Below are positions 10,683-22,249 of a stretch of DNA of 64,000 nt, in pieces. Every line of letters starts with the position of its first letter. Position 1 is the first letter of the stretch. A program made the translations under genes and the position numbers. The DNA comes from Clavulina sp. PMI_390 (lineage: Eukaryota; Basidiomycota; Agaricomycetes; Cantharellales; Hydnaceae). The DNA is taken from positions 48,722 through 112,721 of the forward strand of contig WIDE01000033.1 in the NCBI GenBank assembly GCA_015039315.1, given 5' to 3'. Below the pieces are notes generated by a model that did not search any database, had not been told where the DNA came from, and saw only the letters and a list, made by a program, of their open reading frames with translations.

Positions 10683-11657
10683 AGTGGAAGCTAGACGACT
10701 CGAAGATTGACGAGAAAGACAGAGAAGAGGCCACTGAGGTCAGCTGGGGCACAAACAAGCTTATTGTCGTGGTCATTTTATAGCACAATGAGCGTCAAAA
10801 GGTAGGCTCATCATTTCCGACACACAGCGCTGGACGATCAGTTTCTCGTCGTTGTATAGAGGGCGTTATGGAATTTTAGGTCAAAACATTCTTATGACCG
10901 GTATTGCCCAGCGTTCCATGCCCGTAGGCTCAAATTTTTACTTGTTGCAGAGGAGATGGATGATCGGCCCCGAATCCTTTGCCCGTGAGCTTATAGATTG
11001 ACTGGGTCCGGCGGCGAGATCTGTCTGTGGGCAGTTCTTGGCGTTGCAGTGTAGCCACGAAAGAAGAATAAGGGGGACAGGAGGAAGATGACCCCTAGCT
11101 ACGCATATACTTGCACGCGTGAATCTCAAGGTAGCGAACCACATGGTGCTTGCGACACGATGAATCTTGGTGCCAAGCCTGTGTGACATAACGGAATGTC
11201 ACAAACTCCTGGTGAAAAACGTAAACGTCTCCCTTTGAGTGCTGTGGATCTGTGTTTTAGCTTCTCTGCCAATGACAGGCAGGGGATTGGCATGAGATAG
11301 GATAGCGAGCCAACATGAAACGACCAATGGTATTTTCCCAGTTTGTAAGACATCAACCAGCGAATGCTGTCATGTGCTGATGAGTTTGCTCCCATCCTCA
11401 GCCCACCACCGCCTCTGCTCTCTTGGACTTTTGGTAGGATAGGCCTTGAGTGCGGCACCTTTCCGATAAACAACTCTGCTCCACTCGAACATTCACGTGG
11501 CAAATCATGCCTGTCAAACTCGAACTGAGATGATTGGCGGAGGGTGAGCACCGAGGGTCGAGGCGTGGGTGGGAGCCTAAAAACCCTGGCGGCCACCCTG
11601 TCTACTCTCCCTCCCTGCTCTCTCTCTCTGAACCTCCTCAGCTGCAGCATCGCCAAT
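10683..11657. promoter_or_regulatory. Divergent promoter region between lyase-like gene D and peroxidase 2
   Basis: On the D side: TATA-like CTATAAAA at 10776-10783, ATCATTTCCGACACACAG at about 10810-10827 and the palindrome CGGCCCCG at 10965-10972 (about 283 nt before the D start). Roughly the first 540 bp is a copy of the gene B promoter. On the peroxidase side a pyrimidine-rich leader (CTCTCTCTCTCTGAACC) precedes the ATG at 11658. No separate gene is seen. Confidence 0.55.
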
Positions 11658-12830
11658 ATGGTTCTCGTCATCCAGCGAGCGGTTCAGCTCCTGACTGTTA
11701 TCGTTCTCTTGCTCATCAAGGGTCCATACCAGCTCATCACTGGCTTGTTCACTGTGATCAAGACCGTCCTCGCCTTGACCGCCTTGAATATTCTTGATTT
11801 TATCCTTTTTGTCATCAACTGTGTCACGCCCCTAAAGCCAAAAGGCACTATTGTTGCCCTTGGGAACCCTGGCTACCGAGGCATCTGGCCTGAATTCGTG
11901 CCTCCCAATGCCAACTTTGACTCGCGCTCACCATGCCCATACCTAAGTGAGCATGCCCCATTTTCTGATAGACTGCACGTCTTATACTGGTGACATGACC
12001 CTCGCTCACACAACTCATGACCGAATTACCCTTTTCAGACGCGTTGGCAAACCACGGCATTCTTCCACACGACGGCAAGAACATCTCGATGGACGTCATG
12101 CGTCCTGCTATCCAAAAGGCTATCAACAGCTCGTACACGCTGACTCTCAATACCGCCAACGGTGTCAAACAGCTCTTCGGGAAGAGCACAATTGATCTTG
12201 GGTGAGCACATGCTTCCCAGCGGTGGTAATGAACGCCGCCGACATTTGCATTTGTTCCAATTAGCGACCTGTCGCGTCACAACGTGATTGAGCACGATGC
12301 TAGTGTCATTCGTGAGCTTTTTCGCCTTTATTAGCTACGATATTCACTCATGATGAACTCGCTAGGTGCCGACGCGTACTTCCAGGTCGACCAGGGCACG
12401 CCCACGAAGGAAATCATCATGGATCTTCTCAGCACCGCTAGCGTCCCCCCTTCAGATGATCATCCCGAGGGTGCTCTGTGCGCTGCCGATATCGCCAAGT
12501 TCCTCAAGACCCGCATCGCTCACTCCAAGGCGAATAACCCAACATTTACTGGCCTGAGCGCCTTCCATAAGCTCTTCATGTCGAACAATTGCAGCTTGCT
12601 GCTCGATACCGTGGAGGGTGATGTTCGTGCGCTCAGGACAATTTTGTTGGAGGAAAGGTTCCCTGATGGATGGGAGTCTTCGTAAGTGTTTCCGAACTAT
12701 ATTCACACAAGTGTCTGTACTTAACAACTCCTTTCCTTCTTGCGTTCGACATAGGTTCCGTGGCCGTATGGGTTACACCAACTTTGAGATGGAGTTGCGT
12801 TCGGCCGAGATTTACTTGAGGATGTTGTAA
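11658..12830 (+). CDS. Heme-thiolate peroxidase/peroxygenase, paralog 2 (membrane-anchored)
   Basis: Exons 11658-11946, 12039-12201, 12265-12311, 12366-12681 and 12755-12830, coding 296 aa with the same five exon lengths as paralog 1. N-terminal hydrophobic region MVLVIQRAVQLLTVIVLLLI followed by a second hydrophobic stretch ending INCVTPLKPKG. Catalytic set present: SPCPYLNALANHGILPHDG (Cys ligand), VIEHDAS (metal and charge-stabilising His), LLEERFPDGWESS (acid-base Glu). C-terminus FRGRMGYTNFEMELRSAEIY is strongly shared with the other copies. Expected reaction: H2O2-dependent peroxidation, halogenation or oxygen transfer. Divergent from gene D, in tandem with paralog 3. Confidence 0.87.
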
Positions 12831-13870
12831 AGATATTCTTCCAGAACGACAAGAAGGAATTGATAGTTCATCATCATGTCTTGATTGTACGCAGCTCATT
12901 AGCAAGGGCTGATCAGTGTCTCAACAAATGAAATGACAAATAAACGAGTTCTCATGAACCATGGAAACCTGGAGGTCAGGAACGCCGTGGCACGTGTTCG
13001 TGTTCAGTGTTCATCCACCCCCCTTCCATTCACATACACGCACACCCCACTCTCACCCGTTTGCCAACGGTACGAACTCCCTGGCAGTTGTTTCCCTCTC
13101 TCTCTCGATATATGTAACTCTAATCCACATCACATGTTCTCTTGATGTGACATTCCCGTGCCTTTTTTCGTACGACAAACCCGCCACCCGTCGATATCCG
13201 AGCGCAATACGACAAACAGCTTTTGACTCGTGTCCCACATTAAAAAAAAGTTTTCCGAATGCTCCATTGACACTGCCTATGAGGTTTTAAGCGAGATCTT
13301 GATAGTTTGGTGCTTGTAAATCCTGCCTGCCTTGTCCCCGTATCGACAGCCAACCTCAAACCCAATACCCTTCCGGATACCCCAAGTCCTACTACTACCT
13401 TGACTTGCATTCCTCCCAGGTCTCGTGCTCTAATTAGGTTCATATATTAACTCTGTGGACTCCTAGAGCCCAATTCGTGATGCCCCGGCGAATTGCCGTT
13501 GTTAGACTATCAGCACCAATCACTGGACAGCAAAATCACAGACATTAAATGTTTCCGCCATTCTATAGTGCCTGATCGTTTCATATATGAGTCATCGGGT
13601 ATCGTCACTAATTGCTACTGTGACCTTGCTCATGTTCGGCCTGCAAATCTCCGACCGGTCCTCAGCCAATCTCATCCACGTTCCGCGATCTCTCAAATTG
13701 AGGTCTTTGATTGATTACCAAGGCTGTATAGGAGCTCCGCTGTGCACCACTGGCGACAGGAGCGGAACAACTGGGCCTGGCGAGGCGCCCAAGGCCGAGC
13801 AACCCCAATAAAACCGTTGCCCAGCACCGTTTGGCCATGTCTTCGCATCCCCACAGCCCTCAAGCTCAAC
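12831..13870. other. Spacer between peroxidase paralogs 2 and 3
   Basis: 1.04 kb with scattered short open frames that have no recognisable product. It should contain the 3' end of paralog 2 and the promoter of paralog 3. A purine/pyrimidine-biased tract lies near 13015-13105. Nothing else is supportable. Confidence 0.4.
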
Positions 13871-15012
13871 ATGGTTCTTCTCGTAGACAGAACGCTCCAG
13901 ATTCTCACTGTCATAATCCTCCTCATTATCAAATCTCCTCCCAAGATCTTCTCTAGTCTCAAGACATTCCTAAGCCTCGCACTCTTACTGTTGCTGGACT
14001 TTGCAGTGTTTCTGATCAACTGCATCACTCCCCCGAAACCAAAGGGGAAAGTTGTTGCTCGTGGTGACCCTGGCTACCAAGGCTTCTGGCCAGAGTTCGT
14101 CCCTCCCAACCCAGACTATGATTCGCGTTCGCCTTGCCCGTACTTGAGTAAGCATATTCTCCCCATCCTATCCATTCGGCTTGGACCAATTAACTGACCG
14201 AATCCTGTTATCAGATGCTTTGGCCAACCATAGCATCCTCCCACATGATGGAAAGAACATCTCAATGGATGTTCTCCGTCCGGCGCTTCAGAAAGCACTC
14301 AATACATCTTACACTATCACTCTCAACGTTGCCAATGGTGCAGTTCAGCTCCTTGGCAAAGATGTGATCGATCTTGGGTGAGTTTGGCATCGATCACTTC
14401 ATCTCCTGACTTTCTCATGTAATATCCTTCCTCAGCGACCTCTCTCGTCATAATTTTATTGAGCATGATGCTAGTGTCATTCGTGAGTAGCTTTAATACT
14501 AATATACCAGGCTAATACTAAGTATTTGAATTGGGTGGACGCTATTTTTCTAGGCGCCGACACCTACTTCCAGCCCGACCAAAGCACACCTACCAAGGAC
14601 ATCATCAACGCACTCCTCGACAGCGCGAGTATTCCTCCCTCTAAAGAACATCCCGAAGGCGCTCTCAGCGTTGCGGATGTTGCAAAGTATACAAAAGCGC
14701 GGCTTGCACACTCCAAAGCGAACAATCCCACCTTTACGGGACTGAGTGCCTTCCACACGTTGTTCTTGACGAACAACTGCAGCATGTTGCTGGACGTAAT
14801 GGATGGGGATGTGCGCGCGCTTAGGACTATTCTATTGGAGGAGCGGTTCCCTGATGGGTGGGAGTCATCGTGAGTCCTTTCCCTCGCCCATATTCTCAGC
14901 GCCATCTGGACTGATAAGATTATGCTTCATTGACAGTTTCCGAAGCCTCCTAGGGTATACCAACTTTGAGATGAACCTCCGCTCAGCTGAACTGTACTTG
15001 AGGATGCAATAA
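13871..15012 (+). CDS. Heme-thiolate peroxidase/peroxygenase, paralog 3 (membrane-anchored)
   Basis: Exons 13871-14147, 14215-14377, 14436-14482, 14554-14869 and 14937-15012; 292 aa. Exon 1 is 12 nt shorter than in the other two copies (hydrophobic segment reduced by four residues), while exons 2-5 have identical lengths. Motifs: SPCPYLNALANHSILPHDG, FIEHDAS, LLEERFPDGWESS. The second hydrophobic region (LALLLLLDFAVFLINC) is followed by KPKGKVVARGDPGYQGFWPEF. All residues expected for heme binding and catalysis are present, so there is no sign of decay. ATG chosen because it aligns with the MVL start of the other copies. Confidence 0.87.
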
Positions 15013-15209
15013 ATATTCGAAGCTTCAATTACAATTGATTAGGAGAACGGATCGCCCAAGCCCGAGCATCTCGTGATCGCCTTAGTTTGACATGGGAATG
15101 TTCCCATTCTGCTTCTTCATCTATCAGAGCCAGCAGGCTCGCTAACTTTTTCCTCCCAACCCCCGCCCTCGACCGCTTATTTTTCTTTCCACTAAATTTC
15201 TTGGCCAAG

Positions 15210-16565
15210 ATGTCTACCTCAGTTTCGTTCGTGTCGCGAATATACCTTATAGTCTCGTTGTAGCCCCTCACTCTGAATTTCCTCGATTGATTAGGTCAGA
15301 TAGAAAGATTGGGGAAGAGTACGATCCTCATAGGCTCATCCCAACAAAACTGGATACTGCCATCTATAACCCTGCTGCTGAATCTCTCGATTTTCTGCAC
15401 GCAACTATCACCAAGGATGACGAAGAATTACGAAGGATTATATTCGACGTGCAGCGCGAGTACGTACCTTCATTTCATGAGCGTCTAATTTCCTCCTGTT
15501 TACGAGGTCAAACTTCTTCAATCGCTGGAATACAGAGCCTAGTAAGCGCGTTATCCGGTGACGCTGGCAAAGGAGTTGACTTTTGCATTCCATCGGCACA
15601 GCGTGGTTCAACCGTTCCCCTGCATAGCAAGGTATGGGTTCTTAGGACTCAGGTTGAAGAGCCATCCTCGATACAAAGAGGTCCTCGAGATGGGAAGGCG
15701 TGATCCTTCTGCTTTGCTCCTGGACATCGGGTGCTGCAGTGAGCCCTTATCTCTGAACATTGTCCTGAACACATTCTTAGGCTGTTCTTCTACCCTATGA
15801 CTGGCAGTGGGTACTGACTTGCGTAAAGCGGTCTTTGATGGTTTCCCGGCCCAGCAGGCGGTGGGGTGCGACCTATACACCGACTTTTTCGACCACGGAC
15901 ACAAGTTGTGGAGCGACAAAGACTCGTCTGCCATCAAGTTTATTTTTGGCGACGTCTTTTCAATCCCTGTACCTTCTTCCCTCCCCATCACGCCTACTGC
16001 GAAGCGTGATCGTTTGACCAACAATTCAGCCATTTCCAAGCTCGAGGATCTGATTGGTCACGCCAAATTGGTCTACGCCAGCGCCGTCTTCCATCTATTC
16101 AGCGAGGCGAAGCAGGCAGAGATGGCAAGGAAGGTAGCTGTATTAGCGTCAACCCAGCCTGGCACAATCATCTTCGGTCTACACGTCGGGTCAGATGTCA
16201 AGGGTTTCGAGTACGAGCCGCCAATGGTGTAGGTACCACTTTCGCGGGCTCATGGGACCTATTTTGCAAAGCTGACATTTACGTTTGTGAAAGGGGTGGG
16301 AAGATGTTCTGCCATTCACCAGAGAGCTGGAGAACGCTCTGGTCCGAAACATATACCGAGCTGTACGGAGCCCAGTTTGCCAGAGAGCATGTGAAGATTA
16401 CTGCAACTCTTGTGGTGAGTTTGCTACAATTCGCTCACGTCCCATCGAAAAACGACCTTTAACGGTATCAATACGGATAATTAGGCTGGTAGTATGGCGG
16501 CAAACAATCCAGATCCCAACCGCCCGCCCCAGAAGCGACTTTTTTGGAGCATAGAGCTGGTGTAG
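15210..16565 (+). CDS. SAM-dependent methyltransferase
   Basis: Six-exon model: 15210-15226, 15295-15459, 15602-15738, 15808-16228, 16294-16414 and 16485-16565; 942 nt, 313 aa, all phases consistent. The class I SAM-binding motif is LLLDIGCCMGTDLRKAV, whose Met and the following Gly are joined across an intron, followed by GCDLYTDFFDHG (acidic loop) and FIFGDVFSIPVP. Upstream QPFPCIARYGFLGLRL and HPRYKEVLE are typical of a fungal secondary-metabolism-type methyltransferase group. Acceptor substrate unknown. The first exon is short and its donor (GTTCGT) weak, so the start is the least certain part. It lies 197 bp after the third peroxidase and may or may not belong to that cluster. Confidence 0.75.
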
Positions 16566-16826
16566 TGCGGCGACAGGGTGCTGTTTGTTCTAGAAGCGCC
16601 CAGGCCCTTTACTTCCGATTGTCAAGCTGCGGTGATACTGAGGTTCATGGTTCATACGTTCTAGCGGGATGTGCACTGGCAGATTTTCCTTCAATTGATT
16701 TTTATGTAATTTCCGGCCGAGTTAGCTACCTTAGCCTAGTAAGCATGACTCCGGCCCGGAAACGAACGAGTCACCGTTCCTTGCCCTCTTCCTCCAAGCA
16801 ACGAAGTCTCGTCTTGCACTCAAAAA

Positions 16827-17536
16827 ATGGCGACATCTGAACCGCTACCATCTAACTGGCTTGAGACCCCAGCAGATCTCCCTGTCCCAGTTGATGATGG
16901 CCTCGCCGATCATCTACGAGGGCATTCCGTGCCTTTGGATCTGACCTTGCGCTCGACCGATCCCAAGGACCCGATTGTCAACATCGCCGAGCTGTCAAGG
17001 CAGGGCCCTGTACTCCTCTTTGCATACCCACGAACAGGGGTACCAGGTGTGCCCAACCCAGATGGATGGGATCTCATTCCCGGTGCGAGGGGATGCACAC
17101 CGGTATGTGTCAATCATCTTCATCCATGAATGCGCCGTAATGCAATAGCGTGGAGACAAACGAATCTCAACCTCACTATATGCTATCTATGTTTTCTTCG
17201 ATTCTGCACCAGGAACTGTGTGGTATTAGAGATTCTATCAAGCCGCTCCTCGCTTTAGCTCCCAACCTGCACATTTTCGGTCTCAGCACGCAAGACACTA
17301 CATACCAAGCCGAAGTGGTCGAGCGGCTTCATCTTCCATATCCGATTCTCAGTGACGTGGACTTTGCTCTGTGCGACGCGCTGAAGCTCCCCACCTTCGA
17401 AGCGGCAGGAATGAAGCTCATGAAGCGCCATACGCTCTTGATTATAGACGGAGTCGTGAAGAGTGTTGATTATCCTATCTTCCCTTCTCACACTGCCGCC
17501 GCAAGAGCAGTGGAGCTATTGAAAGAATTGGCGTGA
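16827..17536 (+). CDS. Peroxiredoxin, PrxQ/BCP (Dot5-like) type
   Basis: Exons 16827-17102 and 17213-17536 encode 199 aa. AhpC/TSA-fold thiol peroxidase that reduces H2O2 and alkyl hydroperoxides with thioredoxin-type reductants. The active-site block GARGCTPELCGIRD gives the C-x4-C pair typical of PrxQ/BCP, and it is assembled across the intron (CTP at the end of exon 1, ELC at the start of exon 2). Other family blocks: PVLLFAYPRTGVPG, HIFGLSTQDTTYQ, PYPILSDVDFALCDAL, TLLIIDGVVKSVDYP. About 40 residues precede the domain, with no clear targeting signal. Housekeeping antioxidant role is likely; a link to peroxidase-generated oxidants is speculation. Confidence 0.88.
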
Positions 17537-17665
17537 GGCTTGGGATATCTGCCAAGAGCACTATGTTCAATCGAGAGTGTTTGCGGTCATGGGTTTAGAA
17601 CCAAGGGGGATGGATTAGCGTGGGGTGTGATTATATACGATATACATATATCATCATAAAAGGAT

Positions 17666-19390
17666 CTATGCAGCGGCTGCGGTGGCTTGAGGTACCCCTT
17701 CCGCATCGAGAGCACTGGTGGGGATCAGACTCGCCTCCAGATCGGCAACAGACATCACATAAGGATATTTCCTATACTTGACGCCATCCTCGTCGAAATA
17801 TGGACTACCTTTCTTCGGCCGACCATATTTGGGCTCGGGAACACCTAAGAATGCACAAAGACACATCAGTGTCTGAAGCGAATAAACACTAAACACACAA
17901 ATCTTACCAAGAATATCCTTGTAGATGCTAGAAACGGACTCATCCCACTGGGCCCTCCACATAGCAACGCCGCCCCCTTCTTCCGCATCGACTACCATAG
18001 CACTTGATTCATTCTGGCCACTCTTGATGACAAAGTCTGGCTGATTGGGGTGATTGCGCCCAGCTGATGTGGTCATATATCGTTGGAGGTCGTGCTCTTT
18101 GATGAAGGCACGCAGGTCGAATCCAGTACGCTTGATATCAGCGAGGGATGATGGAGGGATAGGGTTGCCGGAGAGTTGAGGGAGGAGCAGTAGGACGTAG
18201 CGATGCGCCGAAGAGCCATATTGTGGGTGAGGGGGGACGTAAGAAACAATGGGTGTTTCTGGGGTTGACTCAGACGGGACAGAGAGGTCCTTTGATTCGG
18301 CGGAAATCGAGATATTGGGCCTAGTCGCGTTGACCAGCACTCAGAGGACGTTTGCAAATCAGAAATAGAAGATAGGGCACTTACACGAGCCAGTGAAGAT
18401 ACGTCTGGTATGTCGCATTTTCGGCGTCGGGGACGTCTATTAGAAATTCGTCAGCTAAGTATGAAGGATGATGGTAATGAAAGCGCTGACCTGGGTCAAT
18501 CATGACTAGAGTATATAACCGCGCTTCCGGATGGAAGACTTGCGCTGTAAGTTTGGGAGGAGTAATTGTCTACACAGTATCGCTCAGCATCGTGGTGGGA
18601 AAGCATCTCGCTATTAGACTTGATGTGCTCACGAGGGTAGGGAGGATGAAGTGCTCTGGGGCAATATCACTCCATTGTTGCTTCTGCGGAAGCTTTTTGG
18701 AGGGAACTGTGTGGGATGAGGGGTCGATAGATATGCTCTGATTCGCAGCCGACACGTCAATCCGAAGGTCAACAGCTGGGCGAATCGCAGGCAGGACATC
18801 AGGTACAACGTGCATTAGTTGCACCCGCTCCATCTACACGTGGAGAAACGTTTATTAAGAGTGAATAAAACTGGGAGACAGAGGAGATGTGCACTTGCCA
18901 TCCGGTCCAGTCGTCCCTTCTTCCGCCACCGTTGGTTCAGTAAATGCCGATAGACAGGCCTCGACAAATCCACTAGAAAATCATCTGGTTAGGAATACCG
19001 CTAAGAGAGCACTTGAATACGATAAGACTCACTCTTCCCCTGCGAAAAGTTCCACCGAACTTCTGGCAGGTTAATCTCGCTCTCAATTTCAAGCCTCTCC
19101 AGCTCCACTTGCGTCCACTTCGAATCCTTCGCCTTCCGCCTAAGAGAAAGCTCCGCCTTCTTCGCCTCTGAGTCGCGTTGGATATACGCAAGTGCTTCGT
19201 CATAAGCAGGCAGCGCCCCAGCCTCCACTGGACGCGCCCATGCTGCTGAGGTCGCAGAAGTAGTGGCAGCTGGTTGAGCCGAGCTGGAGGATGCTGAAGA
19301 CGCGCTTGGCTCCAAGCTTGTCGTAGAGGTCGATAGCGCTCGCTGGAGTACTTGAGAGCGTACCCTCACCCGTGAAATAGAGCGTAGCAT
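17666..19390 (-). CDS. MRPL35: Mitochondrial large-subunit ribosomal protein mL38 (yeast Mrpl35 family)
   Basis: Several exons spanning 19390 to 17666. N-terminus MLRSISRVRVRSQVLQRALS is Arg/Ser-rich without acids, as expected for mitochondrial import. Then a helical region (YIQRDSEAKKAELSLRRKAK), WNFSQGKMDLSRPVYRHLL, QRWRKKGRLDRMMERVQLMH, VVPDVLP and a PEBP-like domain (APEHFILPTL, YQTYLHWLV, SAHRYVLLLLPQ, FDLRAFIKEHDL). This order is diagnostic of mL38. The join RLDRM-MERVQ requires a GC-AG intron: the exon ends at 18899 and the donor reads GCAAGT, the usual GC-type sequence. C-terminus YFDEDGVKYRKYPYVMSVAD. Convergent with the peroxiredoxin gene, 129 bp apart. Confidence 0.88.
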
Positions 19391-19502
19391 TTTGCGACCA
19401 AGGAAAGAGTGGCGAACTTTTGGGCTCACGTGACAATTCCCACACTCCCGCCAACCTTGCGTGTGGGATCGCGCGTCCCGCTCTTCAACCACAACAACCT
19501 CC

Positions 19503-21437
19503 ATGGATATGGACTCCACAACTACGCAATTGTCTACAAATTCCCTATCTGGGATGCCTCTGGAAATTCTGATGCATATAATTCTGGCTGGAAGCCTCGA
19601 TGTGCCTTCAGTGGTCAAGCTATCATGGGTACATAGTTGACTCCCTCCATCGAGAAGCAGAACAAACGGTTTCTAATCACGTTAGAAGGATTCTCCGCAT
19701 AGGTGGATAGGAATCTACACGCATCTATCATGACGAATCGTGCTCTTTGGCTCTCCATCGTACGGCAGCTGCTCTGGAACGAGCTCATTCCTAGTAGTGC
19801 AATCGACCCCTTGACTCTGAGTCTTGAGGATCTAATGAACTGTGCGACGCGAAAGTTTCGGCTTTCTTGGGAGATTCAAAATAATCTCGGCCCTCCGAGT
19901 AGCATTCGTCGTGATGTGGTGCTGCAGGTTCCTGCCCCAAGTCCTCCTTCCTCTCCCCGCGATACTCAAAAGTTCGTCAACCCCCATTTCAATGACACCA
20001 TGCTCTCCCCTGGTGGGAGGTGGCTGGTCGCTGTTTGTGGGGTTAGTACTACCCGATACCTCGCTTGTTGGGACCTTCGCGTTGATTCGACCAGCAGTGG
20101 CGCCCCGGTCTCGGATGACCGTGATCACGAGGAAGCCAGCCAAATCATTCGAGCTACTGCCATAATAACGCTTAGCACTTCCGCTTGGAATGATAGCCTC
20201 ATGTACACGCATACAATATATGACATCACTTGGTGTCGAAATACCGATCAGCTGTTGATATTAGTGAGCGGACCTGGGTGAGCACTCTCGATGCCCCTTT
20301 GGGGCTACACATCTCCCCCGTGCGTGTTGCTGATTACTATGTGAATACCCACTGAATATTAGACACTGTCTGGAACTCTTTCAGTGGTCTTATCAAAGCC
20401 CTGAGGTGTTCATCAAAGTTGCCGCAACGCAGTCTTCTCCGTGGTATAGGACAGCGGTGCTCTCCAGTCATGGCGACCGCGCGCTTCTCCAGGATCGGTA
20501 CGCCCGTTTATGGGACTGGCGCTCAAATATCGAGGTGGTCCACGCAGAGGAATCGCGTCAGTGTGATTTTCGAGATCACTTCTTCACTGCCTCTGGTGTT
20601 CCATTCTACATATCCGTTGGTGTATATGGTGGAAAGCTGCATGTCACGGTCATCCCACTTCATATCACCGACGACCCTCAATCAAGCCGGAAGCCAGGGA
20701 ATCAACAACTCCAGGCACTTTCACCTTCCAACATTGAAGCAAAAGAAGTGGTGTACGCATTGGAAGAGTGGCACGAAGACGATCACTTGGGCGTCTCGTG
20801 GTTCCCCCCGCTTCCGGTTTCATCCGACTCGGAACAGATTATAGTTTGTTTCCGGGTGCACTACTATTCGTCGGTGCTCCTTTTCGTCTCTGTTTCGAAT
20901 GACCTCCATCCCAAGCTATTACTTGCAAAGACGCCGCAAGATGAAGCCCCCGTCTCCGAGCTCCTGATGGGATTCTGGGCGAACCCAGGATGGCTGGCTG
21001 CATTTCGACCTTCCACTGAGCCTTCTGTAGGAACCACCAGCACCTCTAGTGCGGCGTCTCAACGCTTGGTTAGTCGCGTATGGTGCCAAATCCGCAGTCT
21101 GGCCTCCCGCACCACGCAGGCGGTCATCGGGCGAAGGCCGACTCCCTCACGCAGCCGTACACAATCGCGTCCAGCATCTCCTGATGACGAGCTGAGCAGC
21201 ATAGAAGATCAGTCAGAACCATATGGCGAGTTCACAGTAGCTCTACGCTCTTCGGAGAAGCTGCAGCCCATCCTCTCATTTATGGCTTTACCCGGTGATG
21301 AGGAGTGTCACATCACAAAGTGCGATGGGTTCTGCGCCAGATCAGGGACGTGGATCTTTCGCAAACAGCTGCTTTTCGCGTCCCCAGACGATCAAGACCG
21401 ACCCCAAACGTCGTTTGTAGTCCTCAATTATGTTTAA
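19503..21437 (+). CDS. F-box protein with C-terminal beta-propeller-like region
   Basis: Exons 19503-19628, 19703-20277 and 20363-21437; 591 aa. The F-box is built across intron 1: MPLEILMHIILAGSLDVPSV then VKLSW joined to VDRNLHASIMTNRALWLSIV. F-box proteins recruit targets to SCF ubiquitin ligases through Skp1. The remaining ~500 residues hold weak WD-like strands (GRWLVAVCGV, LACWDLRVD, YARLWDWRS) and a disordered Ser/Arg-rich segment (about 390-460). This is a common, expanded Agaricomycete type; the substrate is unknown. It is divergent from mL38 with only 112 bp between the two starts, so they share a promoter. Confidence 0.75.
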
Positions 21438-22249
21438 TGCATCAATACCGTGTGTCTCCAGAACAGCTTAGGCATGTACCTGCTCTGGTTGCGCCTGATG
21501 TTCTTCTCAGCCGGTTCGATTTCGGTCCCTGTCGCGATACTGACAAACGGCCTAATTTTTACGGTCCGGCTACAATAGTCGGAAACGGTCGCCGTTGGAT
21601 CTGTCTTGTTTAGCGAACCCGGAGGACACCTGATCCCCAGTTCTGGGAACAGGAGCACAAGGCAGCGTCCATTGGCACACCTTGGATAGATGCGCGAAGC
21701 ATGCGTTTATTTAATGATAATAGCGCGTTGGCCCTCGCATTTGTGACATGATGCAAGAGGCTCAGGTCAGTGGTAGACTCGTTTTCTCTTCCCACCTACC
21801 ATAACTTCAACTTTAACTTCTGAACAAGGATACGCGTTGGAAGCGGTACTCGACTCCCAGAAGAATTCCGTCATGAACTGTGGTTCCCTATCCACAGGCG
21901 AGATGATGATGGCGCCATCCGTACGGTCTGCAGCAGCAGCCTCGATACTTAAGCCGGTAGATATGGAACGGTAGCAGTTAACGAATAGGAATATTATTGA
22001 AAGAAACAGGTGCGATGCAGGATGGTGGTACAAGTGGAGTATGAGTTGATGCAGAAGTTGAACCATGAGTATGATAACGACAGCGGTAAGACGAAGCGAA
22101 GTGCAATATGGTACAAATGTGACAGAAATTTCCGTGAGGATGCTGTACAACTAGTACTGGGCGTAGTACTAACCGCGAACAAATACTAGTAATAAGTGAG
22201 AGAGGAAAAGGGGCGACAAGAGCTATGACAGTCTAAGCACTGTCGGAGT
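21438..22249. other. Spacer downstream of the regulator array, with a repeated 3' segment
   Basis: Short open frames only. The part from about 21960 to 22200 is repeated at about 24610-24905 (shared tract GAATAGGAATATTATTG then GAAGAAACAGGTGCGATGCA), meaning the 3' flank was copied together with the regulator gene. Hydrophobic open frames on the minus strand here are not conserved in frame between the two copies and are probably untranslated. Confidence 0.5.

Noticed and set aside
15029..15271. Basic 80-residue open frame on the minus strand
   Set aside because: It overlaps the spacer and first exon of the methyltransferase gene; composition is not protein-like and there is no motif.
21767..22150. 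Hydrophobic minus-strand open frame that could be an extra C-terminal exon of the mini-regulator
   Set aside because: The duplicate segment at 24519-24885 does not keep the same frame, so it is more likely 3' untranslated sequence.
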